64,000 nucleotides of DNA from Acanthochromis polyacanthus (lineage: Eukaryota > Chordata > Actinopteri > Pomacentridae), in the NCBI RefSeq assembly GCF_021347895.1, contig NC_067118.1, positions 37,003,755-37,067,754 on the forward strand. Direction: 5' to 3'. A model generated the notes under the pieces. It searched no databases. It was not told the origin of the DNA and worked only from the letters and a program-made list of their open reading frames with translations. Of this stretch, positions 10,910 through 22,800 are shown one piece after another. The stretch's first letter is position 1, and the number at the start of each line of letters is the position of its first letter. The translations under genes were made by a program, and so were the position numbers.

Positions 10910-12252
10910 AACATTTGACATTCAGACACTGTGTCAAGTGTGAAATCTGTGTCAAAGAGACTGACTGAGTTCAGCCAAGTTTATCTGCTTACTTCAGTCT
11001 GTCTTTAAACAAAAGAAGGAGGCATTTAGAGTGTGGTTTAATCCCAGAGCTTCTGATCAATACTAATCACTGTGGCAGCGTTTTAGTGGAGCATGTTTTC
11101 TGATCCAAGTTCACAGCGTCAGTCATGAGTCACTAGTTTGTCAAGTCTTGACATTTTGATTTGCAACAAAAATATAAAATCAGCATGCAAATTATGTTCT
11201 TTTCTGACTCAGAGAAAAAGTGAAGCATCTCATTTGCATTGCTACAGCTTGAAAAGGGTTAAGTTTATCCATCTGTGCACATTTTTGAGCAGCTCAGCCA
11301 GTAACAAATTCTCGACAATGGCGGTAATTTACACCCCTGTGACAATGGTCAGATTGTGTTACCAGTATAGAGACTCTTTTGGCCAGCGACTTCATCGGGA
11401 CACCTTCAAACGCAGCTTTATTCAAATTACAAGATGCTACAGATGATAAGAGAAATCGGAGAACAGACAGACTGGATGGTGGCAGGTCAGTTACAGCAGG
11501 AACCAGACACTTGAATATCAACAACTTAAACATTTGTTGTCTAAGAAATTGTTTTAGGCAGCATAGTACTGGATGGACATGTCTGACACCATGATCCTGT
11601 CCCCTAAAATGTCCGACAACTTCACGAAGCGTTTTAAAAAGATTGGGACAGCGTACCACAAGCAGCATCAGCATTAATTATTAGTGATTTCCAGTGTGAG
11701 AACCCCACTTACGATCTGCCTGGTATCATTTCCAATGAAGGCATTCTTGATGACTTCATGACCTCCACTCTGGTGTATAAATAGATGGATAGATGGATAC
11801 TTTATATATCCAGAGAGAAATCCAAGCTGTGTGTTGGAAAAACAAATGCTGATTCCCTTATGTTGAAAGCAAAGGATAGGATTTATTAAAACCTTACTTG
11901 CTGCACTTCTAGATTTTTTTCTGTATAAGTTTTCCTGTCAGGATTCCTTACAAAAACAAAATGTAAAATTAATTTTTAATGCAATATTTCTTGTTTTGCA
12001 ATGTTTTAAACATGCAGTCTGGGTCTGAAACGTGTAAATGCATGAACTGAAACTTCACTGCATATTTTCATTTTTAGGCATATATACAAAAATGTGAAGC
12101 TGGATTTTAGTGACTATTTGACACAAATGAAAAGTGTCAATCCAACACTAGTCCTCAATTCTTAAAAATTAAAGTCTTTGTTAAAACTCACTGAGTCATA
12201 CATTTATGATTCAGTGATCAGACAGTTTACAGTAAATCAGTAAAGCAGTAAG
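10910..12252. repeat. Segmental duplication, copy B (partner at 3463-5372)
   Basis: Lies entirely in c1galt1 intron 1 and is collinear with copy A upstream of the gene. Copy B lacks the TIR element at 4194-4582 and the (GATA)n tail at 5199-5287, but carries its own tail insertion at 11779-11827. Visible substitutions and small indels show that the copies are old rather than recent. Confidence 0.75.
11779..11827 (-). mobile_element. Retroposon tail insertion, (GATG)n type
   Basis: AATAGATGGATAGATGGATA followed by CTTTATATATCCAGAGAGAAAT is a short tail of the same kind as 5199-5287. Copy A of the duplication reads straight across this point (TATACAGATGCC...), confirming that it is an insertion. 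Confidence 0.65.
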
Positions 12253-12409
12253 TGTGTAAATGAGTGAACTAAAACCTCTTTGCATATTTTTATTTGTTGA
12301 CATATATAGAAGATTTTCAAAGTAATACTGGAAAAGCTGGAAGTACTCAACCTTTTCAGAATTACATAACATGTCAGTATTGAACTTCAGAAACTCATTA
12401 AATCACGCG

Positions 12410-13545
12410 CTTCAGTTCAGTTCAGTAAATTTATTTCAACCTGCACACAGCTCTTTGGACAACAGACATAAAATTATATCTTGGTTTGAAAAGGGGATGG
12501 ATGAAGCAAAAGCTTTTAAATTTCCAACCCCCCACTCACCATCACCGAAACATTACAATACAACAATACAAGAAAAAAACAAAAAACAACTAACTACAAA
12601 GATAAACATACAAAGACAGACGGGCCCATCATCACTGACTCTAACCCCACCCAACTCATCATCAACATCACCATCATCATCATCATCATCATCGAATGTG
12701 TGTAAGCACTTTCCAGTGCCCGTACACATCCACACAGCCAAAGGCATCAGTCGCTCTGTTGCAAATATTTCAACATGACATTCCTTTTAAATGCTTTTTA
12801 AAACTGATTAATATTTTTGCACGTTCTATCATCTTCTGTAAGTTTGTTCCATAATTGAACTCCACGAACAGAAATACACATTGATTTTAAAGTACTTCTC
12901 ACTTTTGGTTGATAAAGCATGTTAGTTCCTCTCAAATAATAAGAATGATGGATATTTCTATCATGAAAAAGACTTTGTATATTTGCAGGAAGAGAGTTTC
13001 TAGATGCCTTCAACATTATTTGTGCTGTTTTAAAATCGACCAGATCATATAGTTTCAGATTAGACAATTTTAGAAAAAGAGGATTAGTATGGTCATAATA
13101 CTGTACACCATGCACAACTCTTATTGCCCGCTTTTGTAATACAATTAGAGGAAGTAAATTGGTTTTATAACAATTACCCCAGACTTCAACACCGTAATTT
13201 AGATATGACATTACAAATGAATTATATAAAATAAGTAGTGCACCATGATTAAGAGCATGACTAGCTCTCCTCATAATGCCGACACATTTGGCAACTTTTG
13301 TTTGCAAATAACTAATATGTGGTTTCCATGATATCTTTTCATCAATTACAACACCTAAAAATACATTTTGTTTCACTCTCTCAATAGTGATATTGTCAAT
13401 GATAATTTGTACAGGTATATTATGTCTTTTTTGACAAATGACATAAGTTTTGTCTTTTTTAAATTCAAGGATAATTTATTGGCATTAAACCACTTCTTTT
13501 AACTAATTCAACCGTTATCTGCACCAAAAGTTGTTTCATATCATG
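12410..13545 (-). mobile_element. 5'-truncated L2/CR1-like LINE, 3' part of ORF2
   Basis: The - strand frame 13376-12798 (192 codons) contains FLGVVIDEKISWKPHI near its start, then LYNSFVMSYLNYGVEVWG and LQKRAIRVVHG. This is the conserved region just after the reverse-transcriptase palm in L2/Rex1-type LINEs. Upstream (about 13376-13530) a shifted frame continues the homology with ANKLSL- and KKTK-like residues, interrupted by stops and frameshifts. The 3' side ends in an ATG/CAT triplet microsatellite (12670-12694) and an A-rich tail. It is a dead copy, antisense within c1galt1 intron 1. Confidence 0.8.
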
Positions 13546-13659
13546 CCCTGAATGCACTGTATGCACATAATTATTAACAAAAAGTTAATGAGTGAAAAAC
13601 ACCCAGTTCAGGTTTGACTGAACCTCAGATTGATCCCAGTGTGTTGTGTCTCCGTGCAG

Positions 13660-13700
13660 ACATGTTGTAACCGGGACATCGCGGCGCTTGAGACGTCACC
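13660..13700 (+). other. c1galt1: c1galt1 exon 2, 5' untranslated part
   Basis: Begins after the acceptor GTCTCCGTGCAG and contains a two-codon uORF, ATG TTG TAA, at 13662-13670. The main start is in the favourable context GTCACCATGA. Confidence 0.65.
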
Positions 13701-13842
13701 ATGAAGGGCGGCAGCTCCAGATGGGTCTTTCTGCTGGGCTTCCTGGTGGGGGCCTGCAGCGTCTACTTCTTCCTGCACCAGGTGTGGTTTGAGAGAAGCT
13801 ACCCGGTGCTGTCAGAGGCTCTGGAAAGAGGCACAGTGGCGG
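13701..13842 (+). CDS. c1galt1: c1galt1 coding exon 1 (membrane anchor)
   Basis: Encodes [20 protein letters not shown] and on to ERGTVA: a short basic cytoplasmic tail, one transmembrane anchor and the start of the stem. The open frame continues to 14042, but I place the donor at GCGG|GTGAGA (13842/13843). That donor leaves phase 1 and joins exactly to the phase-1 acceptor of the next exon, giving [16 protein letters not shown]. Using the later CAG|GTGCTT would break the frame. Confidence 0.88.
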
Positions 13843-16800
13843 GTGAGAGACCGACTGTTTGGAGGAAGGAGGGATCCGCTCTCGTCAACTCCTTCCGCTT
13901 CACCGTGCAGGTGCTTTACACTCTACAGATCAAACCATCTAGTGTGTATGAAATGACTCGAGTATTGTCGATGAATGTTATCCTCCATGTGTTTGCGGTG
14001 CAGAAAATGTTCGTGAACTCATCAAATCTGCATTTTTTTTAAAAGAGAACATTACCGGATTTTTCAAACAAAACACTGTCCGCTGCTAAACACTGACCAG
14101 ATGCTGTTCACTAATAGAGGTAATAAGAGGATTGTGATTAATTTGAAAAACATCTGTTCGACTGAAATCACCGCAATGACCCAGACATCATGAATGACGC
14201 GCTGGAGGCCAAGTCAACACCTTGAATGTGCAGTAATCCTTCTTTTAGTGTCACACCAGTTAGGATGGACTCCAGCTCCCCTGACCCTCTGCAGGATAAA
14301 GTGGTGATAATGATAGATGATTGCACAGACACATTTCTATAATTTAGATGACTCCCTAAAAGATAGGATAGAGAGCTTTTAAAGATTGTTGGTAGTGGAG
14401 AAGTCTTATGACCACTAAATGATGATGAGAATATAGCATGCCGTATATTTTGGAATGGGTGCTTTGATTATTTTGGTCAAAGAGGAAAAATTTGGACACA
14501 GAGATAAAGAGCTGCCTTTACTCTTGCTATGCTGTCTTTTTTCTAGGCAAATAGTCTCTAATAGTTTTTGATCTGAAGCAAAGTTTCCATCAATGTAAGA
14601 AGCTCGAAGTCCTATTTTCCTTAGAACAGCTCCCGATAGATGAGAAGGCATATCGCTAGTAAGGTTTTGTCAACCTTAACCATCAAAGAGTCATTTGGAC
14701 CCATTTTCCAAAGAAAGAAAACACAAGGAGGCACAAAAACTTTTTGACATTTAAAATGAAGATAGCACTGCATACCACGTTTTTAACCTTTGTGTTATGT
14801 ATAAACAAAGTAAAGTGGATTGCATTTATGAAATCAATGAACTGCTACAGAGAAAACAAAATTAGACTTCTGCATGCAACAAAAGCTTTGAAATCCGAAA
14901 CAAAGATGCTGGATTGAAGGTTACTTTCAAATAAAATACTCAATGCTTAAGATCCTCTTGCATTCAATGACAAAAAGACAGACTTTAAATTATCCACTGG
15001 CAAGCCAAAAATGCTGTGTGCCATCATTGTTTCACTGGAGCGTACCATCAGCTGTCAAACCTGAATATAAAACGGCATATTTCATTATACAATTAGAAAT
15101 AGGACATATGACAAATTTAGGCAATTAAAATATTTCTTACTTGGTTAATGTGATTTTCGCTCCTGACCTAGCGCACAGCGTCTGTACATCAGGGCTGAAA
15201 GCTGTCGTCTGTGAGGCATGAGCGATGTTTGTTTTAATGTAGTTTCATGTTAGAGAAGACCTGCTCACATGCATCATGTGGAATTCAAAAGATCGACAGC
15301 ACTCCAACGCATACGAGTAAAAATCAGCTTAAGGAGGTAAAAATGTGTACAAATCATCTAAGAAATTCAAATTCCTTTTATTGAATTATATCAAAAGACA
15401 TTTTATTACACTTTGAATGATTGCCTTACAATAGCAACATATGAAAAGATAGTAAGCTAGGCACGTTTTTGACAAGTTTCCAAATTACGCTAATGTATGC
15501 TACTTTTGTCTGTTACTTTTGACGGAAAAAAAGTTCACTTTTTTCCTTCAAAAGTAACATACATAAGCGTAATTTTGGAAACTTGTCAAAAACGTGCCTA
15601 GTTTATTATCTTTTCATATGTTTCTATTGTTAAGGCAATCATCAAAGTGTAATAAAGTGTCCTTTGATTAATCAATAAAAGAATTTGAATGTCTAGATGA
15701 TTTGTTACACATTATTACTCCTTAGCTGATTTTTACTCATATTTTGTTCATATATGTCGGGGATAACATTCCATGTTTCGAACACAAGTTTGTCCAGAGT
15801 GGGCAGAACCTTCAAGGTCAGTTGTCAAGTCTTTAAACTCGGACACCCATAGGTATTTGTCGGCTATTCCATCTCAAGATCAGCTTGACTTACACCTGAC
15901 AATGCAGTCGTTTTCAGTAGGGATAGATCAATGCTTAGAGGAGTGACAGGGGAGGATAATATGTTTTTTTCCTCTTTGAACTCAGAGTCGTGCAAATACT
16001 CTGAATACTGAATTTATCATGTTGTGAGCTTGTTTGAAGTCTCTGAAATATGGGAAGTGAGACAGTCAGTGTACCTGTCTGTAAATCTCTGGCAAACACT
16101 GTCAACTTGTGCTCGAATGCCAAAACTTCCTCCAGCATGTGGCAGGCTGTGCCTCCTTTTCCCTGAAGAGCTGTGTTCAATATGTTCACTGTGTTTGTCA
16201 TGTCTACCATGAAGTGTAGCTTTTCCAGCCACTCTGGCTGTTTCAGCTCAGAAGAGGTGAGCCCTTTGCTGCCCAGGAAAGTTTTCACTTCTTCGAGACA
16301 TGTGGCAAAGTGTTTCAGCACCACCTCTCTGGACAGCCACCGGACGTGCTGTGCAGCAAGAGATCAGAATACATGCTTTCCACCTTGTCCGATAACAAAC
16401 GGAACTGATGGTGATTTAAACCTTTTGCAATTATTCTATTGACAATCTGAGTGACAACATTCGTTACTTCTGTGCATTTGGAAGGAAATGTTTGAGCACA
16501 AGGTGCCTATAGGGGAAGGATGCAATGAAACGTCAGCAGCTTTCTGTCCAGCGACTTCTGCAGTAAAGCCACAAAGCCCTTCTATGCTCCTGTCATACTA
16601 CAGGAGCACAGAATATTACCCCACTGACACCAGGAAGCTTTATTACTTTGGCCCTTAAACAATTCAAGACAGCCACACAGATGTCCTCCCACCGCGTTTG
16701 GCCTTTTAGTGGTATTAATTCAATCATTTCTTCCTGTGGCCCAGCAGAGTTTACATATCAGCAGAACAGCGCCATTTATTCAATATCACCTTTGTCTTTA

Positions 16801-19800
16801 GACTCATCACAGGCAATTGAGTATGCCACAGCTGAACTGATGTCTTTAATTTGCTGTGTGGGGATTTATTCTGCCATTCTTGTGGTTCTGTCTTTTACAG
16901 TCTTCGCAGAGAGGGGCGTATCCCTGATTTTCTGCACAGTTTCACTCTTGTTTTTAAAGTCTGTGATTAGCATATAATGATAACCTAAGAGCAACTGGTT
17001 TTACTTTCACACTGGGTAGAAATCTGCCGTGGTGAGAATCAAGATTTTTACCTCTTTAATGGCCAATTCGGTGTTTTTAAATGCTAGATGGCATTTTATA
17101 AGCAAAAGAAACAGCTAATTCCATGGCTGAGCATTTCCTCGGTGAAGCTGCAGTGCACTGATGACAATCTCAAAATCACGGATTCAGACTTAAAAGGTTT
17201 CATATCTCAACAACAAATCTTAATCTTGTGAAGAGTTACATTTAAGCCCATTTAAGACAGGAAGAGATTGCTTTTCTGGTAAAATTGGTTGTTAGGTGTT
17301 TAATCAGTGAATGGAGAGAACCTTTGATCAACCTGAAGCATGCTATGCTGAATACATGTGTCATATTATTACTTTAGCTGATAATTTCAACATTAAATTT
17401 AGCATTTACACTGCACTTAATTTTCAGATTTTATATAATCGGTTTGATAATGTTTGTATTTTTTTTTAAACTAAAGCTGTTAAACAGTGTTCCTATGATC
17501 ACAGTTTAGTTTTGTCTTTTAACTGCTTGTAGTATTCTTCTTATCTGTTAAAGTACTAAGAGGCAGTACTACATACTTCTAGGTAGTATTTGTCCAAGTT
17601 TTCTGGATTTGCTTTGTTATTGCATAATGAGGGAAATGGTATGGAGACTTATCATCTTTTTATGTACTAATTGCATCTAAGAATTAAGTACAAAGTTTGA
17701 GAAATGCAGAAGAAGCAGAAAAACACGAAGAATGTGTAAGTAAACTGACTGAACATGTAGACATTATGATAAAGTGTACTAGGAAACTGTGGTGTCAGGT
17801 AGAATCACACATATAATAGATTTATTGCACTACAGGTAACATTGTTTCATATTCTGTTGTATCCCTCTAGATGAAGACAGCCAGGTGGCGGATGTGTTGT
17901 ACAAGAAGGTACGAGTTCTCTGTTGGGTGATGACAGGGCCGTCTAACCTGCAGAGCAAAGCCAGACACGTCAGGGCCACCTGGAGTCGGCACTGCAACTT
18001 AGTTCTGTTCATGAGCTCAGTAGCGGACCCCGACTTTCCCACCGTGGGCCTGAGTACCAAGGAAGGCCGCGATCAGCTCTACTGGAAGACCATCCGAGCC
18101 TTCCATTATGTCTACGAACACCACGTGAATGAAGCAGACTGGTTCCTAAAAGCAGATGATGACACCTACGTGGTGGTGGACAACTTGCGCTGGATTCTCT
18201 CAAATCACACCCCAGAAGAACCCATTTATTTCGGGAAACGCTTCAAGCCTTATAGCAAACAGGGATACATGAGTGGGGGGGCAGGCTATGTGCTCAGTAA
18301 AGAAGCCCTCAAGAGATTCGTGGAAGGTTTCGGACCAAAGTTTGCGCGCACACGACGCCTGTAGAGGACTGGCGCTAGGGCAGTGTTTGGAGAAGATGGG
18401 CGTTCTGGCTGGGGACTCCAGAGATACTTTGCATCGAGAAACTTTTCACCCGTTGTGCCGGAACACCATCTAACTAGCAAGTTCTCCAAGAACTTTTGGT
18501 ACTGGACCTATTGTTACTACCCAATTGTTGAGGCAAGTCCCTTCATATCTGTTTCATTGTGAATTAGTCACATATTTAAATGCTGTTAAATGGTAGTACT
18601 GTATATAAGTTGCCCAAAAAAGAGAAAAAAAAATCAAAGAAATCGCCATTGTAAGCCAATTTAGTTTCCAGAGTTCAGACAGACATTTTGTCAGTTTGAG
18701 AAATAGGAAAGTCACTTAGGAAGACATGTTGTTGAGAGACTGAACTGTAGTTTTTAAATCCTGAGTGTAAATCTACTGTTCAAATGAGAGAATTCTTTCA
18801 TTTAACACATAGAGCAAGACCTTATCTTCTAATTCAATGTACCCTACAGTGTTCATTTTGCGTTGGATGATGCTTTAAATGACTAATCACAGGAATAATA
18901 ACTAAACAAATGAATATGTGAGTATCTGACACATTCGGATTCTGCACCTGATCCCTGCATACAATCAGCAAATTGAAATAGAGAGAGCTCATTTTAAAGG
19001 AGATGATTGCAGCGTAAACAATGTCCTGTCAACAAAAGGAAAATTGGTCAATTTGTTGCTGTTGATGCAGCTAATTTATCATTCTTTGCAATTAAAATGA
19101 GACAGATTCATTACTGATCTTGTCGCACATCGGCTGTCGGTGTATGGAGCCGCTTTGTTCATGGTCTTTGACGGGGTATCAAGTAAACAAATTTACGTCT
19201 GTTGTTAAAATAATTTTTTTTTTTCAAACTGTTTACATGGATATTGGTGGTTTCAAAACTCTCAGCATCTGAGAGTGACACAAAAACTAATTTAGTAAGA
19301 CCAGTGATATATGCTGTTATTTCTAGTAATTTCTTTGTTACTGGATCTTGATTTAGGTTATTTCTTTGCACCGCAGACCTCATTTGTTACTAAAAAAGTA
19401 CTACGAACACACAAAAAAGAGCCTTGTTGTTACACTGGATAGCTGTTCTGTACTTTATCTTCAGTAAAGGTCCCATATGGTGCCCCTTTTCCAAAATGAA
19501 TGCAGTCTCACACAGTCCTCACAAAGTGCCTTTCAGTTTTCCCACTGAAAATACTCCAAAGATGGTTCATTTTACCATGAATATGTCACACCTGGTTTTA
19601 GCTCTGATTTAAATGCAGATTTAACAGCAAAACAGTTGACGGCTTTGCAGCTGACACAGACTTCAATGAGTATGTGAAACCATTACTATCTGTGGCTCAA
19701 ACTATCTCTGAGTGACCACTTTACATGGAAACATCACTGAATTAACACAGTGCTGATATACTCACTAGCATACAATATCAGTTTAGTCTACGGCTTACAC

Positions 19801-22800
19801 TGCTCCTAAAAATTAAACCTCTTGACTAATTCTGACAGTGCCCAGCAATTGTAGGATATTGATTGATTGGTTTGAAACTCGGCGTGACAGATGGGAAGAA
19901 ACAAATTGGTATTTGGGAGTTAAAGTGTTTTATGGAATTTATGGAATAACACCAACCGTATACTTCAAGCCAATTCTAATAGAAAGTATTAAAACATGGG
20001 AGGTGCTATGTGTCATATTTTTTGACACAAAATTAGAACACATTTCCATTGAGTGGTAATCTCATCCATTTAGAGTCTTCATGACAATTAAATTTGTAGC
20101 GTTGATACTTCATAAAATTGATACCATATGGAGAGGAAATCCTGTTTTTAAAAAAGCAGTTTCTCTTTCCTTTCTGTCTGTTGTCTTGAGCTCCATCCAT
20201 CCATCCATCCATCCATCCATCCATCCATCCATCCATCCATCCATCCATCCATCCATCCGTAAAATTTCTTCTGCTTATCCGGGGATGGGTCATGGAGGCA
20301 GCAGAGGAAGAAGCAGGTCATTCCAGACTTCCGTCCCCCAGCAACGCTTTTCAGCTCTTCCTGGGGGATCCTGAGGCATTCCCAGGCCAGACAAGATGCA
20401 TAATCCTCCAGAGGGTTCTGGGTCTAACCCGGGGTCTCCTCCCAGGTGGACATGTTTGGAAAACCTCCAAAGAAAGTCTAACCGGAGGCATCCGAATCAG
20501 ATGTCCAAATCACCTTGACTGGCTCCTATTGATGCGAAGGAGCAGCGGCTCTACTCCGAGCTCCCTCCGGATGTCCAAGCTTCTCACCCTATCTCTAAGG
20601 CTGAGCCCAGCCACCCTTTGTAGGAAGCTCCTTTCGACTGCTTATATCCACAGTTTAATCTTTTGGTCACTACCCAGCGCTCATGACCATAGCTGAGGGT
20701 TGGAACGTAGATGGACTGGTAAATTGAAAGCTTTGCCTTGCAGCTCGGCTCCCTCTTCACCACGTTTGGTACAACGACCGCATTACTGCAAGCCGCCTGT
20801 CCATCTCTTATTTCATTTTCCCATCACTGGTGAACAACATCCCAAGATACTTGAACTCCTTCTCTTGGGAAAGCAAACCCCCCCCCCCCCCCCCCCCCCA
20901 ACCTGTCTTGTCTTGAGCTACATGTCATTATTTAGCTTTACATGTAGTTGTTGGACATGAATTGTCTTGTACTTTTTTCACGTCAGATATCTATAATCCT
21001 GTGTACTCTTTGTGCAGCTTAGATGCTTAATGGTCAGCTTCTCCCTTGGGCACTAAAACAATGTCCATTTGTGCAATACCACCAGTTAGATACTGTAGTA
21101 GAGGCTGACACTTACTTTACTTTATATACCTGTCAGTTACCACATTAAACCACCTGCCTAATATTGTGTAGGTCTTCCTTATGCTACCAAAACAGTTCTG
21201 ACCTCTTAGGCCACTGGCTTCACAAAACCTCTTAAGCTGCCCTCTGGTATCAGGCACCAAGACATTCATAGCAAATCCTTTGAGTCCTGAGAGCTGTGAG
21301 GTGGGACATCCATGCATTGGACATTTCCAGTGTTTACCACAGATGCTCTATTAAACTGAGATCTGGGTATTTCGGAGGCCAAGTCAACACCTTGATCTTA
21401 TTTTCACGTTCCTCCAAATGTTCTTGAACAATATCTGCTGCGTGGCATTTTAAATTATTCTGCTCAACAAGGCCATCAGGGACTCCTGTTAAAATGAAGA
21501 GGTGTGTGTGGTCTGATACAACATCAGTTTTAAACATGAGATATGTAACATTGCTGGATTCATTATCAAGGTTAAGGTGGTGGCATTTTGTCATTCAGAC
21601 ATTGAAATACCCCGACAGCTGTGTTCAGTCCAGAACTCAACCTGGGGACAGCTGCTATCGAACAAATACTGTAATTTGGCTGCAGCTGATAAACTGTGAC
21701 TGTGTTTAACAGCTCACCTGTCTAAGGTGATGAAAAGTGCACGGCGTGACTCGCTGTTGGATTCTGTCCCAAACTGACACTGTCTCGATGTGAGAAATAA
21801 TTTATTATTTATAAGTAATTAGTGAAGTTAACAGAGCTGTTGCTCCATGTGCGTGAATGCCAGCTGTTCTCTTAGTTTGGAAACATTTAAAAGAATCCTT
21901 CTGGTGTCTCAAACTGCAGGTATTTTTTAAACTCAGAGGAAAGACTGCTACTAACAGCTGGAAGCAACAAACTAAACTTCCGCTCCTGGTAACGTTAATC
22001 ATCGTAAAGCTTTATTTTTATGGGCATTTCAGTAGGTAATAGATCTATAACTGTGAAGCAACATGAATGAGAAAGGTATTTTGTGATTTTGGCAGCAAAC
22101 TGTGATGAATTTAGACCAATACTGATGTTGAAATGCTAAATCACTTTTCACAGTTTGAAGCACTGTCACTTGTCCATGCCTATCTGTTAATGGGGAGGGC
22201 ATGGAGTTCAGACTTGTATCCATGTTGTGATACAGAATCCATGTTGTGATACAGAAATGCTAGTAAGTCCAGCCTTGTAAGGTTTCTGTTGCAACTTTTA
22301 CATAAAAATGAGCAGTTTGCTCATTCAGACATGAAGCTGACATGTTCAGCTGCTGTCAGATTAATGGAAAGGAGTGCATATCTGAAAGGGGCTGATGTTT
22401 AGGTCTTTAGGACATGTGAATGTGATATCCACATAATGCAAGGTTTCAAAGCAGAACGCTGTCCACAGTGCTTCTGCCAACTAGCCCTCTTCCAGTAGTG
22501 CATTCTGTTCCCATCTATTCTCCTGGTAAATGATGCACATACACCAGGTTGTCGACACAAAAACATCAGTCCAGGCCATCTTCTTTCATTGCTTTATGGT
22601 CCTGTTCTGACGCTCATGTTCCACCTGTAAGTGTTTCACGTGGTAGGCGGGTGTTAGTCTCGTCATTCTGACTAATTTGTGGTGACGCAGCACCACAAAG
22701 AGCAAGCTGCATTGTGTTTTCTGTTGTAAAGTTTTCAGCAATTTGTGCTGCAGCAGCTCTTCTGCAGGGCTTGGACCGTGTTGGCCACACATCAGTGAGC

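Larger units (their letters stand above)
13843..17870 (+). other. c1galt1 intron 2
   Basis: GT-AG intron (GTGAGA...CCCTCTAG). It contains a SINE 3' fragment near 14255-14330, a scrap of Tc1-like sequence at about 14205-14225, a long foldback at 15315-15738 and a degenerate hAT transposase at 15930-16980. About 17000-17870 shows nothing recognisable. Confidence 0.85.

Noticed and set aside
13843..14042. Open reading frame continuing c1galt1 coding exon 1 for 66 more codons
   Set aside because: The donor at 13843 gives phase 1, needed by the next exon; the continuation has no family similarity and is intron read-through.
14205..14225. A second Tc1-like element
   Set aside because: Only a ~20-base phrase (GGAGGCCAAGTCAACACCTTG) shared with 21378-21400 is visible; too short to call an element.
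18329..18480. Programmed frameshifting or a true c1galt1 pseudogene
   Set aside because: Three independent one-base shortfalls, with conserved residues preserved in between and intact exons on either side, do not fit a programmed site. The same error type in tac3 favours assembly error.
20033..20374. Open frames with repeated MDGW or IHPS
   Set aside because: They arise from the (CATC)n microsatellite at the LINE tail.
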